Source: Cylindrospermum sp. NIES-4074
Lineage (GTDB): Bacteria > Cyanobacteriota > Cyanobacteriia > Cyanobacteriales > Nostocaceae
Assembly: GCA_003994795.1 (NCBI GenBank)
Contig: AP018269.1
Coordinates: forward strand, 2,607,346-2,671,345
Length of the DNA stretch: 64,000 bases
Direction: 5' to 3'
Every line of letters starts with the position of its first letter. The stretch's first letter is position 1. A model generated the notes under the pieces. The model saw nothing but the letters and a program-made list of their open reading frames with translations, made no database searches and had not been told where the DNA came from. Shown one piece after another: positions 37,321-46,566 of this stretch. A program made the position numbers and the translations under genes.

Positions 37321-38727
37321 ATGAAAGCTTGGATACCTAATCAACAACTCAAAAACGGCAGATTTATTATCCAAAAAATTCTTCCTGGCGGCGGCTTTGG
37401 TGCAACTTATATCGCTAAAGAACAACCGACAAATAAATTAGTTGTTATCAAAACTCTCAACCAAGCCCAACAAGAAAAACCCGACTTTCAAGACAGACAA
37501 GAAAAGTTTGTCAATGAAGCCATGCGGTTAGCTAGATGTAATCATCCCCATATTGTCAAAGTCTTTGAAGTCATTCAAGAAGATGGACTTTGGGGAATGG
37601 TGATGGAATATATTGAAGGTGAAGATTTAGCAGTTTATATTGAAGAACATGGGCTGTTTTCAGAAGTTGAAGCTTTACGTTACATTGACCAAGTGGGACA
37701 AGCTTTAGAATATGTCCATGCACAGGGATTTTTACATCGAGACGTGAAGCCGAATAATATTATTTTGCGTCGCGGGACTAAGGAAGCAGTATTAATTGAT
37801 TTTGGGTTAGCTAGAGAATTTAATCTTGGTCAAAAGCGCAGTATGACTGGGATGATAACTGAAGGGTATGCACCTATTGAACAATATGATAGACAGGGAA
37901 ATTTTGGTTATTATACAGATGTTTATGCTTTAGCAGCGACCTTGTATAGTTTGCTAACTGCGAGAGTTCCCATACCTGCTGACTATCGCGCTGAAGCTGA
38001 TATACCTTTACCCTCACCAAAGGCAAAATATAACCCGCAAATTAGCGATAAGGTAAATAGTGCAATTCTCAAGGGGATGGAATTGGAACCTCAAAAGCGT
38101 CCGCAGACAGTTTTGGAGTTTAGGGAATTGTTGGGTTTGACCCCATCACCACCCGATGTAGAGACGTTTCATGAAACGTCTCTACACACACCACCAAAGA
38201 ACCAGAAAGTGCAGTTAAAATCAGCAGTGGGGATGGACTATAGCCAACTGCGTGACTTACTCGCAGCAGAGAAATGGAAATCAGCAGTGGGGATGGACTA
38301 TAGCCGACTGCGTGACTTACTCGCAGCAGAGAAATGGAAAGACGCTGATAAAGAAACAGGACGGGTAATGTTAGCTGTAGCGAAACGGGAAAAGGAAGGT
38401 TGGCTGGATGTTGAAAGCATTGATAATTTCCCATGTGAAGACCTCCGCTCTATTGACCAGTTGTGGGTAAAATACAGTAATGGGCGCTTTGGTTTCTCTG
38501 TGCAAAAGCGCATTTATCAAAGTCTAGGTGGAACTAGAGAGTATGACAGGGAAATTTGGGAAGCTTTTGGCGACGCTGTGGGATGGAGGAAAGGAGGAAA
38601 CTGGTTGTATTACGAAGATATTACTTTTGACATAAAAGCACCTCCAGCCCACCTCCCTCGGGTGGGGTTTTGGGGGTGTTCGGTCTTCTCTTCTCTCGCG
38701 TCGAGGCTTGTAAACTGTAACATCTAA
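37321..38727 (+). CDS. Ser/Thr protein kinase with C-terminal GUN4 domain
   Basis: A 468-residue protein. The kinase domain (about 12-265) has GGGFGATY, VVIK, HRDVKPNN and DFGLAREF, so it is complete. A linker containing an in-frame 30-base palindrome insertion follows, then two consecutive copies of a 20-residue segment (DYSxLRDLLAAEKWK), and then a GUN4 domain (about 340-450), which in stand-alone form binds porphyrins of chlorophyll synthesis. The last residues (SSLASRLVNCNI) are typical of these kinases. It probably phosphorylates targets in response to tetrapyrrole binding, inferred from domain content. Confidence 0.88.
   Translation: MKAWIPNQQLKNGRFIIQKILPGGGFGATYIAKEQPTNKLVVIKTLNQAQQEKPDFQDRQEKFVNEAMRLARCNHPHIVKVFEVIQEDGLWGMVMEYIEGEDLAVYIEEHGLFSEVEALRYIDQVGQALEYVHAQGFLHRDVKPNNIILRRGTKEAVLIDFGLAREFNLGQKRSMTGMITEGYAPIEQYDRQGNFGYYTDVYALAATLYSLLTARVPIPADYRAEADIPLPSPKAKYNPQISDKVNSAILKGMELEPQKRPQTVLEFRELLGLTPSPPDVETFHETSLHTPPKNQKVQLKSAVGMDYSQLRDLLAAEKWKSAVGMDYSRLRDLLAAEKWKDADKETGRVMLAVAKREKEGWLDVESIDNFPCEDLRSIDQLWVKYSNGRFGFSVQKRIYQSLGGTREYDREIWEAFGDAVGWRKGGNWLYYEDITFDIKAPPAHLPRVGFWGCSVFSSLASRLVNCNI
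38157..38186. repeat. Perfect 30-base palindrome inside a coding region
   Basis: TGTAGAGACGTTTC-AT-GAAACGTCTCTACA, a perfect palindrome, lies in the kinase-GUN4 linker. It is exactly ten codons long and keeps the frame, adding V-E-T-F-H-E-T-S-L-H. Confidence 0.9.
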
Positions 38728-38817
38728 AGGTTACAGAGAATTATTAAGTTTTTTAAACAGGTCATTTTCCACGAAGTCTTGAGGGTTCTAGCTTTCCGAT
38801 ACCTGACACCGTGCTAG

Positions 38818-39588
38818 TCAAAATGCATTTGGTTGTAGTACGTCGGCAACTTTAGGGTTATAACAATTCGCAAAAACAAACTTAGACGAAACCTTTTCAA
38901 TTTCCTCATTGTTAATTTCCCAATCATCCCAAGGTAATTTCATTTGTCCCGGTGAAGACTTCTTGCGCTTCCCTTTCGCTTTCATCCCCGCTAACAACTT
39001 GCTTCCCCAGTAGTTGCGACATTCTGGCTTAGGTTTCGGGCGGTATTTCTTACAAAACCCGCGATACCTTTCGGCACATTCTTCCAGGGTGTTCCCCAAA
39101 GACAAAAATGCTGGATGCCATTGCGAGATTCCATCATCTCCTAACCTGTCGTGAATGCCATAATTACTAAAATCATAGAATAATCCTTGCTGAAACCCCG
39201 CCGCTTTTGGGTTAGCATGAATATAACGCAAAGTATTTAGTGCCCTTTTTTTGTCTGTGTTCGCAAAACCAGTACTGTGATATCGCTTTTCCCAAAAATG
39301 TCCGGTGCGGTTCAGCATTCGATTAAAACACATCGCGGTATACCAATTTAGCCAGTGCATGATTTTTGGCAAATGGTCTGGTTGTAAAGGTTCAATTAAA
39401 TAATGGATGTGATTGCTCATAATGCACAGACCATATAGTTTAAAATTGTATTTATCCTGAGCTTTTTTAATCGCGTAGATAAACACCTGACGACATTCTA
39501 ATAAGGTTAGGTGAAACTCACGATTATTACAGCGAATAGTGACGTGATAAGAGAAACCTGATTTTAAATCCCGTGGTTGTCGAGACAT
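38818..39588 (-). CDS. REP-associated tyrosine transposase (RAYT, IS200/Y1 type)
   Basis: A 256-residue protein of the Y1 transposase class. It has YHVTIRCNNREFHL, the HUH-type motif IMSNHIHYLIEP, a candidate catalytic Tyr in the LRYIHANPKAAG stretch and GHFWEKRYHSTG. RAYTs cut and join single-stranded REP palindromes and are not flanked by terminal repeats of their own. The basic C-terminus (GMKAKGKRKKSS) may bind DNA. It lies among several palindromic repeats that could be its substrates. It appears intact. Confidence 0.88.
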   Translation of the reverse strand: MSRQPRDLKSGFSYHVTIRCNNREFHLTLLECRQVFIYAIKKAQDKYNFKLYGLCIMSNHIHYLIEPLQPDHLPKIMHWLNWYTAMCFNRMLNRTGHFWEKRYHSTGFANTDKKRALNTLRYIHANPKAAGFQQGLFYDFSNYGIHDRLGDDGISQWHPAFLSLGNTLEECAERYRGFCKKYRPKPKPECRNYWGSKLLAGMKAKGKRKKSSPGQMKLPWDDWEINNEEIEKVSSKFVFANCYNPKVADVLQPNAF

Positions 39589-39621
39589 AAACTTGAGTTA
39601 ATTAAAATAATCATCCTATCT

Positions 39622-39830
39622 CAAAACACCAAGTTGCTGATTTATAATCCAATAGGGTTCAGTTAAGGCCAAAATTCAACATCTACGTAGGTTGGGTTGA
39701 GGCACGAAACCCAACATTAAACGGTGTTTGTTGGGTTTCGCTTCGCTCTACCCAACCTACAATTATCCTTAACTGAACCGTATTGATTTATAATCCAGAG
39801 CAAGAGGTAATTAAACTATGGATAAGATAA
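39622..39830 (+). pseudogene. xisH: xisH 3' remnant split by a MITE-like element
   Basis: Before the element the frame reads QNTKLLIYNP (39622-39651); after it the same LIYNP reappears and continues EQEVIKLWIR to a stop at 39830 (39783-39830). Joined at the shared bases, this gives the usual XisH C-terminus. All upstream xisH sequence is gone, replaced by the leader of the RAYT gene. The last codons overlap the xisI start, and AAGAGG within them is its ribosome-binding site. Confidence 0.75.
39652..39783. mobile_element. MITE-like element with terminal inverted repeats
   Basis: 132 bases with 17-base terminal inverted repeats ATAGGGTTCAGTTAAGG and the inverse of ATACGGTTCAGTTAAGG (16 of 17 match). 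Inside is a long hairpin (GTAGGTTGGGTT / AACCCAACCTAC). It is flanked by a 14-base direct repeat, TGATTTATAATCCA, at 39638-39651 and 39784-39797. No coding capacity. Confidence 0.8.
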
Positions 39831-40153
39831 CGGAATATAGGGAAATTATCAAAAAGCTGATTGCAGATTATGTCGGTGATGGTTCAAGAAGAGATGATGT
39901 AGATAGAGAAACAATTTTTGATACCGAACATGACCATTATCAGCTAGTTAATGTAGGCTGGGAAAACGATCATCGTGTTTACGGATGTATTTTGCATTTC
40001 GATATTAAAAATGGTAAAGTTTGGCTACAATATAATGGAACAGAAATTGATTTTGCTGAAGAATTAGTCAAGCAAGGTGTACCCAAACAGGATGTTGTGA
40101 TTGGGTTTCATTCACCATTTATGCGGAAATTTACAGAATATGCTGTTAATTGA
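39818..40153 (+). CDS. xisI: XisI family protein (second copy)
   Basis: A 111-residue XisI: YREIIKKLIADYV, YQLVNVGWENDHRVYGCILHFDI, WLQYNGTEIDFAEELVKQGVPK and MRKFTEYAVN. It is clearly a paralogue of the XisI at 19945 (opposite strand, 20 kb away) but diverged. No complete xisH is present. Its start codon and ribosome-binding site lie in the residual 3' codons of the broken xisH. Confidence 0.9.
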   Translation: MDKITEYREIIKKLIADYVGDGSRRDDVDRETIFDTEHDHYQLVNVGWENDHRVYGCILHFDIKNGKVWLQYNGTEIDFAEELVKQGVPKQDVVIGFHSPFMRKFTEYAVN

Positions 40154-40305
40154 TTTTTTGGCTTCTTTGAAAATCGGAAATATTGTAGCCGTGAAATAAA
40201 TTTCCGGCTGAAAGCGGAAACCCGTTTAAACGGGTTAAATTTTAGTTCGGTTTTCTAAAAGATGGTTTTAGGTAAGATGTAATCTTTTTAAAAAAGCATA
40301 TCAAT

Positions 40306-40436
40306 GGCGGGCAAGATGCCCACCCCACAAGAGTTATATTAAATAGTGGTATTGGTGGTATGCAAATTTCAGAATTTTTAGCCTAATACCAAAAAATACA
40401 TTATCTAATCTTGTGGGATGGGCATCTTGCCCGTCC
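40306..40436. mobile_element. MITE-like element, GGGCAAGATGCCC type
   Basis: Inverted arms of about 25 bases (GCGGGCAAGATGCCC and further CACCCCACAAG; right arm the inverse, 40411-40435) differ at two positions and enclose about 80 AT-rich bases. Each arm is itself a small palindrome (GGGCA-AGA-TGCCC). It lies in the gap between xisI and the FHA kinase. Upstream of it another palindrome AACCCGTTTAAACGGGTT is at 40219-40236. Confidence 0.7.
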
Positions 40437-40493
40437 TTATTCACTATTATAATTTATAATGACAGTAAATATCTATACTGTCAACAAATATCA

Positions 40494-41858
40494 ATGTCAT
40501 CTAAAGTTACTCTGACTATCACTCAAGGTAAACTACCTGGAAGACAATATACTTTTGATTCTCGCACAACTTGTATTTTGGGCAGAAGTGCAGATTGTTA
40601 TCCCCAATTACCAGATGATGAAGAACATCTGACTATTTCCCGCTATCACTGTTTACTAGATATTAATCCTCCTCATATTCGGGTGCGGGATTTTGGGAGT
40701 AGAAATGGCACTTATGTTAATGATAAAAAAATTGGACAGCGAGAACGTCACCAAACGCCGGAAGAAGGTGCAAAGTTGATTTTCCCAGAGTATGATTTAC
40801 AAACAGATGATGAAATTAAGTTAGGTAATACTGTTTTTGTAGTTTTTATTGAAGTAGATAAACAAGAAATTAAACCACCTGATTTTCTCCCTGATACCTT
40901 TAATATTCATAATCACCAACCAAATAAAGTTAACTTTTTAGACAAAATTAAACGCTTGCTGGGTTTGGCTGAAACTGGGGATAAAAGACTGCAAGGAATT
41001 CGCGGTTATAATATTGTTAAGTTGCTGGGTAAAGGCGGCTTTGGAGAGGTTTATTTAGCACAGCATCATCAGTCTGGTAATTTGGTGGCGTTGAAGGTAA
41101 TGTTACCTGCGGTTGCTGCTGATGAACGAGCTATCAAGATGTTTCTGCGGGAAACTGAAAACACTAAGTTTTTGCAACATCCTCATGTGGTGAAGTTGTT
41201 AGATTATGGTTTTTCTGAATCGATTTTCTTTTTCACAATGGAGTATTGCAATCGCGGTACTGTTTGGGATTTAATGGAACATTTAGGAGGACGATTATCT
41301 GTTGATGTTGCTGTGCCGATAATTCTCCAAGTTCTCGACGGTTTGAGTTATGCCCATAATGCTGAGATTCCCTACATTAAATTAGCTGATAATGGCTTCG
41401 GTAAAGGTAGGGGTTTAGTTCACCGGGATTTAAAACCGAGTAATATTTTTCTGAGTTATGTTGATGGGAAAGTGGTGGCGAAAATCGGTGATTATGGTTT
41501 ATCTAAAGCGTTTGATTTAGCTGGTTTAAGTGGTTTCACTTTCACGGGTTCTAAAGCTGGTAGTCCGGCTTTTATGCCCCGCCAACAGGTGCTAGAATTT
41601 AAATATGCCCAGCCTGAAGTTGATGTGTGGGCAGCGGCGGCTTCTTTATATAATATGTTAACGGGATATTTACCGCGCAATTTTACGGGTGATCCTTGGT
41701 TGGCGGTTTTGCAAAATCATCCGGTTCCCATTCTTCTGCGAGATGATAGTATTCCCAAAGCTTTAGCGGAAGTGATTGATTTGGGTTTGGTGGAGAAGCC
41801 GGAAATTTATTTTAAGAGTGCGGTGGATTTTAAGAAGGCATTGTTAAGTAGTATATAG
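40494..41858 (+). CDS. FHA-domain Ser/Thr protein kinase
   Basis: About 454 residues from the ATG at 40494 (MSSKVTLTITQ); the open frame extends to 40413, through the right arm of a MITE, so the longer start is rejected. The FHA domain (about 5-120) has GRSADC, SRYHC and GSRNGTYVND, the phospho-Thr binding residues. The kinase (about 165-450) has GKGGFGEVYLA, ALKVM, HRDLKPSNIF and DYGLSKA (DYG in place of DFG). FHA on a kinase suggests self- or partner-recruitment through phosphothreonine. The protein is intact. Confidence 0.88.
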   Translation: MSSKVTLTITQGKLPGRQYTFDSRTTCILGRSADCYPQLPDDEEHLTISRYHCLLDINPPHIRVRDFGSRNGTYVNDKKIGQRERHQTPEEGAKLIFPEYDLQTDDEIKLGNTVFVVFIEVDKQEIKPPDFLPDTFNIHNHQPNKVNFLDKIKRLLGLAETGDKRLQGIRGYNIVKLLGKGGFGEVYLAQHHQSGNLVALKVMLPAVAADERAIKMFLRETENTKFLQHPHVVKLLDYGFSESIFFFTMEYCNRGTVWDLMEHLGGRLSVDVAVPIILQVLDGLSYAHNAEIPYIKLADNGFGKGRGLVHRDLKPSNIFLSYVDGKVVAKIGDYGLSKAFDLAGLSGFTFTGSKAGSPAFMPRQQVLEFKYAQPEVDVWAAAASLYNMLTGYLPRNFTGDPWLAVLQNHPVPILLRDDSIPKALAEVIDLGLVEKPEIYFKSAVDFKKALLSSI

Positions 41859-41875
41859 CAATTTTTTTCGTTTTT

Positions 41876-41992
41876 CTCGTTCCCTGGCTCTGCCGGGGAA
41901 TGCGATACAGGAGGCTCCGCCTCTACTATTCTACTATCTTACTTGAGGCAGAGCCTCTAAGATGACATTCCCAGCCGGAAGCTAGGAACGAG
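41876..41992. mobile_element. MITE-like inverted repeat element
   Basis: Imperfect inverted arms, CTCGTTCC...GGGGAATG (41876-41902) and CATTCCC...GGAACGAG (41966-41992), enclose two palindromes, GAGGCTCCGCCTC and GAGGCAGAGCCTC. No coding capacity; it lies between the FHA kinase and the petA terminator. Confidence 0.65.
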
Positions 41993-42013
41993 AGTGTGTT
42001 AATGACATTTAAT

Positions 42014-42039
42014 AAAAAAAGACAGGCAAGATGCCTGTC
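42014..42039 (-). terminator. Rho-independent terminator of petCA
   Basis: On the minus strand GACAGGCA-TCT-TGCCTGTC is followed by seven T. The stem is perfect. It shares the GGCAAGATGCC core of the MITE arms at 40306-40436, which may be its origin. Confidence 0.9.
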
Positions 42040-42065
42040 CTACGGTTAATTATTTAGCAGAGAAA

Positions 42066-43067
42066 TTAGAAATTCATTTCGGCTGCTTGAACTTTTTCTA
42101 CTTGCTTCTTCTTCAGCACCAGCATCACTTGAGCTAACATTACAAGTGAGATGAATGCAATCAACCATTTGACTCTGGAAGAATCTTGAAGGACGATTTC
42201 TGCATCGTCTTGACCGAAACCACCGACGTTAGGGTTGTTGGTCAATGCATCACCAGTTTTAACTGTTTGTCCTTCGGAAACAATCAGTTCTGGGCCTGCG
42301 GGAACGGTATCAGTAGCAACTTCTCCAGATTCGGTTTTGATGCTAAGTAAATATTTGACGTTACCGTCTTCGTCTTCTTCTTTGGCAATTTTGCTAATTG
42401 TGCCAGTTGCGGAAGCGTTGTAAATGTTGTTGTTGCTCTTTTCACCTGTGGGGTAAACTTGTCCGCGTCCCCGGTTGCCGCCTGCATGAACGGCATATTT
42501 ACCAAAGTGGATATTCTTGTCGCTTGCGGGGTTGGGAGAAAGAACTGGGAAGACAATTTCCTGATATTCTTCGCCCGGTAAGGGGCCAATGATAACGATG
42601 TTTTCTTTGTCTTCGCTGTAGGATTGATAGGGTAGATCCTGGATTTCTTCTTTGATGTCTTCGGGAATGCGGTCTTCAGGAGCAATTTTGAAGCCTTCGG
42701 GCAACATCAATACAGCACCGACGTTTAAGCCAACTTTAGAACCATCAGCCCCTACCTGCTGCAAGCTGGTATCGTAGGGAATTTTAACTACGGCTTTAAA
42801 TACAGTATCGGGTAGTACCGATTGGGGAACTTCCACTTCTGTAGGTTTGGCCGCTAGGTGACAGTTCGCGCAAACAATCCGCCCTGTCGGTTCGCGGGGT
42901 GTTTGAGGATAGGTTTCCTGTGCCCAAAAAGGATAGGCAGCAGCAGATTGGGGAAGGGCGAGATCGCTGGTGAAGAAAAATGTCACGGTGGCGATCGCAA
43001 TTAGCAATGTTTTTAACATTGCTTTAGCACTGCGAGACAACCTCGCTATCATGGAAGCGTTTCTCAT
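42066..43067 (-). CDS. petA: Cytochrome f
   Basis: A 333-residue subunit of cytochrome b6f. A signal peptide (about 1-44, ending SAAA) precedes mature [19 protein letters not shown], whose N-terminal Tyr is the axial haem ligand. The haem motif is CANCH at about residues 65-69. A C-terminal membrane anchor ([22 protein letters not shown]) ends in the stromal tail [12 protein letters not shown]. It passes electrons to plastocyanin or cytochrome c6 in the thylakoid lumen. It follows petC on the same strand. Confidence 0.98.
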   Translation of the reverse strand: MRNASMIARLSRSAKAMLKTLLIAIATVTFFFTSDLALPQSAAAYPFWAQETYPQTPREPTGRIVCANCHLAAKPTEVEVPQSVLPDTVFKAVVKIPYDTSLQQVGADGSKVGLNVGAVLMLPEGFKIAPEDRIPEDIKEEIQDLPYQSYSEDKENIVIIGPLPGEEYQEIVFPVLSPNPASDKNIHFGKYAVHAGGNRGRGQVYPTGEKSNNNIYNASATGTISKIAKEEDEDGNVKYLLSIKTESGEVATDTVPAGPELIVSEGQTVKTGDALTNNPNVGGFGQDDAEIVLQDSSRVKWLIAFISLVMLAQVMLVLKKKQVEKVQAAEMNF

Positions 43068-43246
43068 TTCTATTTAGTCATTAGTTATTAGTCATTAGTC
43101 ATTGGTGAGCCAGCGCGGTCTTGGGGGTTTCCCCCATGAGTGACTGGCGAACCCGTAAGGGTCATTAGTCATTGGTCAGGAGTTTATCTGAGACTTGGGA
43201 CTAATAACTCAATACTCAGCACTTTAGCCGCAGCATCGAGCACTGC
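43068..43246. repeat. petC-petA spacer filled with short repeats
   Basis: TTAGTCATTAG is repeated on both sides of a hairpin (TTGGGGGTTTCCCCCATG). The unit TGAGCCAGCGCGGTCTTGGG resembles text at 25019-25070 after pilT's 5' end, indicating a dispersed repeat. petC and petA are usually closer, so this is a secondary insertion. Confidence 0.6.
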
Positions 43247-43786
43247 TTAAGACCACCAAGGCTCTTCGTTGGTGCGGAAGTCGGTTTCTGTCCAAGGGGT
43301 CAAGACGATTTTGTCGTCGTTGACGTTGGCATGGGCCAAAGCCAAAGATTTTGGTGCTGGGCCCCGAACAACCTTACCAGTTGCATCGTATTGGGAACCG
43401 TGACAAGGACATTTAAACTTGTTCTCAGCCACATTCCAGGGGACAACACAACCCAAGTGGGTACAGATGGCATTAATGCCGTAATCGGCGATCGCTTCTT
43501 TGTTTTCTACGACAATATAAGTGGGGTCGCCTTTGAGTCCTTGTACCAGAGTGCGATCGCCTGAATTATGGCTAGCGAGAAATTTGCTGAGGCTAACTTC
43601 GTTGCCCAGTTCGTCTTTTGCCGTTGTCCCACCACCAGCGCCACCGCTAGCAGGTGGAATAAAATAATTGACAACAGGATACAATGCACCTAGAGCCACT
43701 CCGGTGACAGTCCCAAAAGTGAGCAGGTTCATGAATTGACGACGCCCCATATCGGGCACGTCCGCGGATTCAGAAAATTGAGCCAT
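43247..43786 (-). CDS. petC: Rieske iron-sulfur protein of cytochrome b6f
   Basis: A 179-residue protein. It has one N-terminal membrane helix ([25 protein letters not shown]), which in the family is a Tat-type signal anchor; the RRQFMN motif just before it is the twin-arginine signal. The 2Fe-2S ligands are in CTHLGC and CPCHGSQYD. It transfers electrons from plastoquinol to cytochrome f. tatC, its exporter, lies about 1.6 kb upstream on the same strand. Confidence 0.98.
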   Translation of the reverse strand: MAQFSESADVPDMGRRQFMNLLTFGTVTGVALGALYPVVNYFIPPASGGAGGGTTAKDELGNEVSLSKFLASHNSGDRTLVQGLKGDPTYIVVENKEAIADYGINAICTHLGCVVPWNVAENKFKCPCHGSQYDATGKVVRGPAPKSLALAHANVNDDKIVLTPWTETDFRTNEEPWWS

Positions 43787-44118
43787 ATTCTACGCGCTCT
43801 TTGTGTATTTTGATAAGCATTAGTAACAAGAGTACCAGTATTTGAGCTACTCTTGTCTGAGTCGAAATGCTAACGCTCATAACGATGCCATACTTCTTTG
43901 TTCCAAGACATATTTCGCATCTTTTCTGTTAGCATTACATTTCTTTATATCTCTATCATACTGGAGTTACGGAACTTAATATCATAACTAAATGTAAAAT
44001 CTAAAAGAGAAAAGCCATGCTCCCAAACTGGGATAGTCCGTATTGTTTCCAACCGATGGAATAGCCTAATCATGAGTTTTCCCAATCTCAAACCCAAAAT
44101 CCAAAATCCAAAATTGGT

Positions 44119-44427
44119 ATGACAGGACAGGAATTACGCCAAATGTTGATTGATAAGTGGGGATACTCTTACGATGTCCAGTTCCGACGGGCACAGGGGA
44201 AGATATTTCTGCAAGTCATGTGGAAGTATCTGGAGCAAGCCTCTTTTCCCTTGAGCGAGGCACAGTACCAGGAACATCTTGACAGCATCGCTAATTATCT
44301 TCATGCCTTGGGTGGAACAACACAAGTGCAAAAATTTATCAGCCAAACACGCGATCGCCCCCGACTGGGTAAGGCTGTTAGTATCCCCCTAGATTTAGGC
44401 GATCGCGCTTCCGAATGGATATTATGA
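44119..44427 (+). CDS. DUF3067 family protein
   Basis: A 102-residue protein, beginning MTGQELRQMLIDKWGYSYDVQ, with KIFLQVMWKYLEQASFPLSEAQY. It is the conserved cyanobacterial/plastid DUF3067 family, often found divergent from petC as here. No membrane segment. The function is not firmly established; a role in b6f assembly is a context-based guess. Confidence 0.88.
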   Translation: MTGQELRQMLIDKWGYSYDVQFRRAQGKIFLQVMWKYLEQASFPLSEAQYQEHLDSIANYLHALGGTTQVQKFISQTRDRPRLGKAVSIPLDLGDRASEWIL

Positions 44428-44590
44428 CTTGATTTTGCGCCAAGACAAAAAATTTGTAGAGGTGCAACTTCAGGTGTACGGTATTTTATCCAAAATTGCA
44501 CAGGAATCCTATAGGATTTAAATACGACGGTGGGCACACCGAAATTCGCGCTTACGGAGATTTGATGAAATTATTGGCTATGGTTTTGTC

Positions 44591-45310
44591 TCAAAAACCC
44601 ACTTTGTACAACTCGAATAATTCTCCTAATTGCCGCTTGATTACCTTAGCACCCGCAGCTTTAATCGTTTTTTCCCACTCACTCACAGGCTCTAGAAACA
44701 CCTCAGCACCTAAATAAGTTTCCAAAACTGCCCAATCTTCTGCTAAAGGCTGTTGTGGATTGAGGATGTCAAACACAAACTGTCCACCTGGTTTCAACAC
44801 CCGTTTAACTTCCACTAAGACAGCACTCCAATATTCAAGTGGAAAATAACAGCTGAATCCTGTGGCAATTACTAGGTCAAACTGATTTGATAAGTAGTTT
44901 AAGTGATGAGATGCTCCTAATTCAACACCTTTGAACAGTTTTGAATTCAACTGCGAACTACGGGAATTGAGAGTGTCTCGTGCAATATTACTGATTTCTT
45001 GTCCATAAAAAAATGCTTGCCAATCTCGCCAAGGATAGATTAAAAAGCTGACACCACAGCCAACATCTAAACAATGCTGGTTCTTTTGCGGTTGAGCAAT
45101 TTCCCAGAAAGGGGAAACAGTTCTAGCAGCTAATATGCCAGTAGTCCATTCACGATATATGGGCATGGCTTGCACTTCTGCGGGCAGTTCAAAAGTTTGA
45201 TTTTGATACTGTTGATTAAAACGATATGCTACTTGGGCGACTCTCTCCTGCCATTTATCTGAGTGATGGGTCTTGGTTGTGTAAGAATTTGAGGGCGGCT
45301 TTTTAGACAT
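44591..45310 (-). CDS. Class I SAM-dependent methyltransferase
   Basis: A 239-residue protein. AdoMet motif I LDVGCGVSFLIYP, then LVIATGFSCYF (motif II/III region) and LKPGGQFVFDILNP. The N-terminal part (WQERVAQVAYRFNQQ) is helical. The substrate cannot be read from sequence. The gene is 43 bases downstream of tatC on the same strand, so they may be co-transcribed. Confidence 0.8.
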   Translation of the reverse strand: MSKKPPSNSYTTKTHHSDKWQERVAQVAYRFNQQYQNQTFELPAEVQAMPIYREWTTGILAARTVSPFWEIAQPQKNQHCLDVGCGVSFLIYPWRDWQAFFYGQEISNIARDTLNSRSSQLNSKLFKGVELGASHHLNYLSNQFDLVIATGFSCYFPLEYWSAVLVEVKRVLKPGGQFVFDILNPQQPLAEDWAVLETYLGAEVFLEPVSEWEKTIKAAGAKVIKRQLGELFELYKVGF

Positions 45311-45353
45311 TACGGGTAGACATTTTTAATTTTGGATGAGAATAAGGCGATCG

Positions 45354-46148
45354 CTATTTACCTGTAAGTTTAACTAAACCAACACCACCAAAATAAAGCC
45401 CTAAAACTGCTCCTGCTAGTAGACTTTGAGTTAAGGGGTCAGTAGAAGGTGTGAGAACTGCTCCTAAAACTACTGCGCCCATAATTACAAAACGCCAACC
45501 AGCCAGCATTTTTTCTGAAGAGACAATTCCCAAATTACCCAACAACAATTGGATGACGGGAATTTGAAATGCTAATCCAGTGCTAAATAATAGCAACAGC
45601 ACAAATTCAAAATATTTATCAATTGACCACAGTTGTTCGACAACATCCGCACCGTAACTAATAAAGAATTTTAAAGCTGCGGGGATAAGTAGCAAGTAGG
45701 CAAAGACTAACCCCCCTAAAAATAACACACTTGAACCCAACACTATGGGCAGAATGAAGCGGCGTTCCCGTCGAGTCAGTCCGGGAAGGACAAACTGGAT
45801 AATTTGGTAAAGAATGAAAGGACTAGCAAGCACTAAGCCACTGTAGCCTGCGACTTTGAAGGAGACAAAGAAATATTCTCCTGGTGCTAATTGGAGAAAT
45901 TTTACCCCCTGAGCCGGGACTTCTAGTAATTGCACTAAGGGCTTAACGGCCAGAAAACAGCCGATAATGCTCACAGCTACAGCAATTAGGGAATAAAAAA
46001 TCCGCAGACGCAATTCCTCAAGGTGGTCGAAAAGCGACATTTCCACCTCATCTGGTAACTCATCAAGGGGATCAGCTTCTGAGTTGCTGTATTCTTCTAG
46101 GTCAATATCCGGAGAGTTGATAGTATCTATTTCTTGTGAAGGTGTCAT
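45354..46148 (-). CDS. tatC: Twin-arginine translocase subunit TatC
   Basis: A 264-residue protein with about six membrane segments. A long acidic N-terminal extension of about 45 residues precedes the conserved [20 protein letters not shown]. The periplasmic loop motif ([12 protein letters not shown]) and F-x-LTRRERRF are typical. It recognises twin-arginine signals, including that of the Rieske protein encoded nearby. Upstream are heptamer repeats. Confidence 0.95.
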   Translation of the reverse strand: MTPSQEIDTINSPDIDLEEYSNSEADPLDELPDEVEMSLFDHLEELRLRIFYSLIAVAVSIIGCFLAVKPLVQLLEVPAQGVKFLQLAPGEYFFVSFKVAGYSGLVLASPFILYQIIQFVLPGLTRRERRFILPIVLGSSVLFLGGLVFAYLLLIPAALKFFISYGADVVEQLWSIDKYFEFVLLLLFSTGLAFQIPVIQLLLGNLGIVSSEKMLAGWRFVIMGAVVLGAVLTPSTDPLTQSLLAGAVLGLYFGGVGLVKLTGK

Positions 46149-46175
46149 AAATCAAAGCGCTTCGCGCGTTACAGG

Positions 46176-46262
46176 GGAATGGGGTGTGGGGGGTGTGGGG
46201 AGTGTGGGGGGTGTGGGGAGTGTGGGGGAGATATTACCCATTACCCATCACCCATTACCCCA
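46176..46262. repeat. Heptamer and ACCCATT repeats upstream of tatC
   Basis: GTGTGGGG/GTGTGGGGA units (46184-46229) followed by ATTACCC units (46232-46260). The AT core seen in other arrays is reduced to GAGATATTACC. No gene between 46149 and 46566. Confidence 0.8.
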
Positions 46263-46566
46263 ATCTCCGTTAACTATTTTATCTGGGGAAGCCGTCATCA
46301 AGGGAGGTTTTTGGGGGTTGGGCAATTTTCGTCCGGTTTTTTGAAACTGCGTCTGCATAAGTGAGTAGGAAGCCATCTTGTAGGCAATACCTACCTTAAC
46401 AAAAGGTTTGAACCGATAATTTATAAATTATGTCTTTGCGTCTAGGATTATTTGGGAACTTGTTAAATTGACACAACATCAGTATACAAAGCTCAGTTTT
46501 TAAACTCTGGTTCATCAAGGTGGCATCTTTTGTAACGCGATCGGAAGTGCTGAACTGAGGTTTTAT

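Noticed and set aside
40413-40493. 27-residue N-terminal extension of the FHA kinase
   Set aside because: The extension runs through the right arm of a MITE-like element; the ATG at 40494 starts right before the FHA domain.
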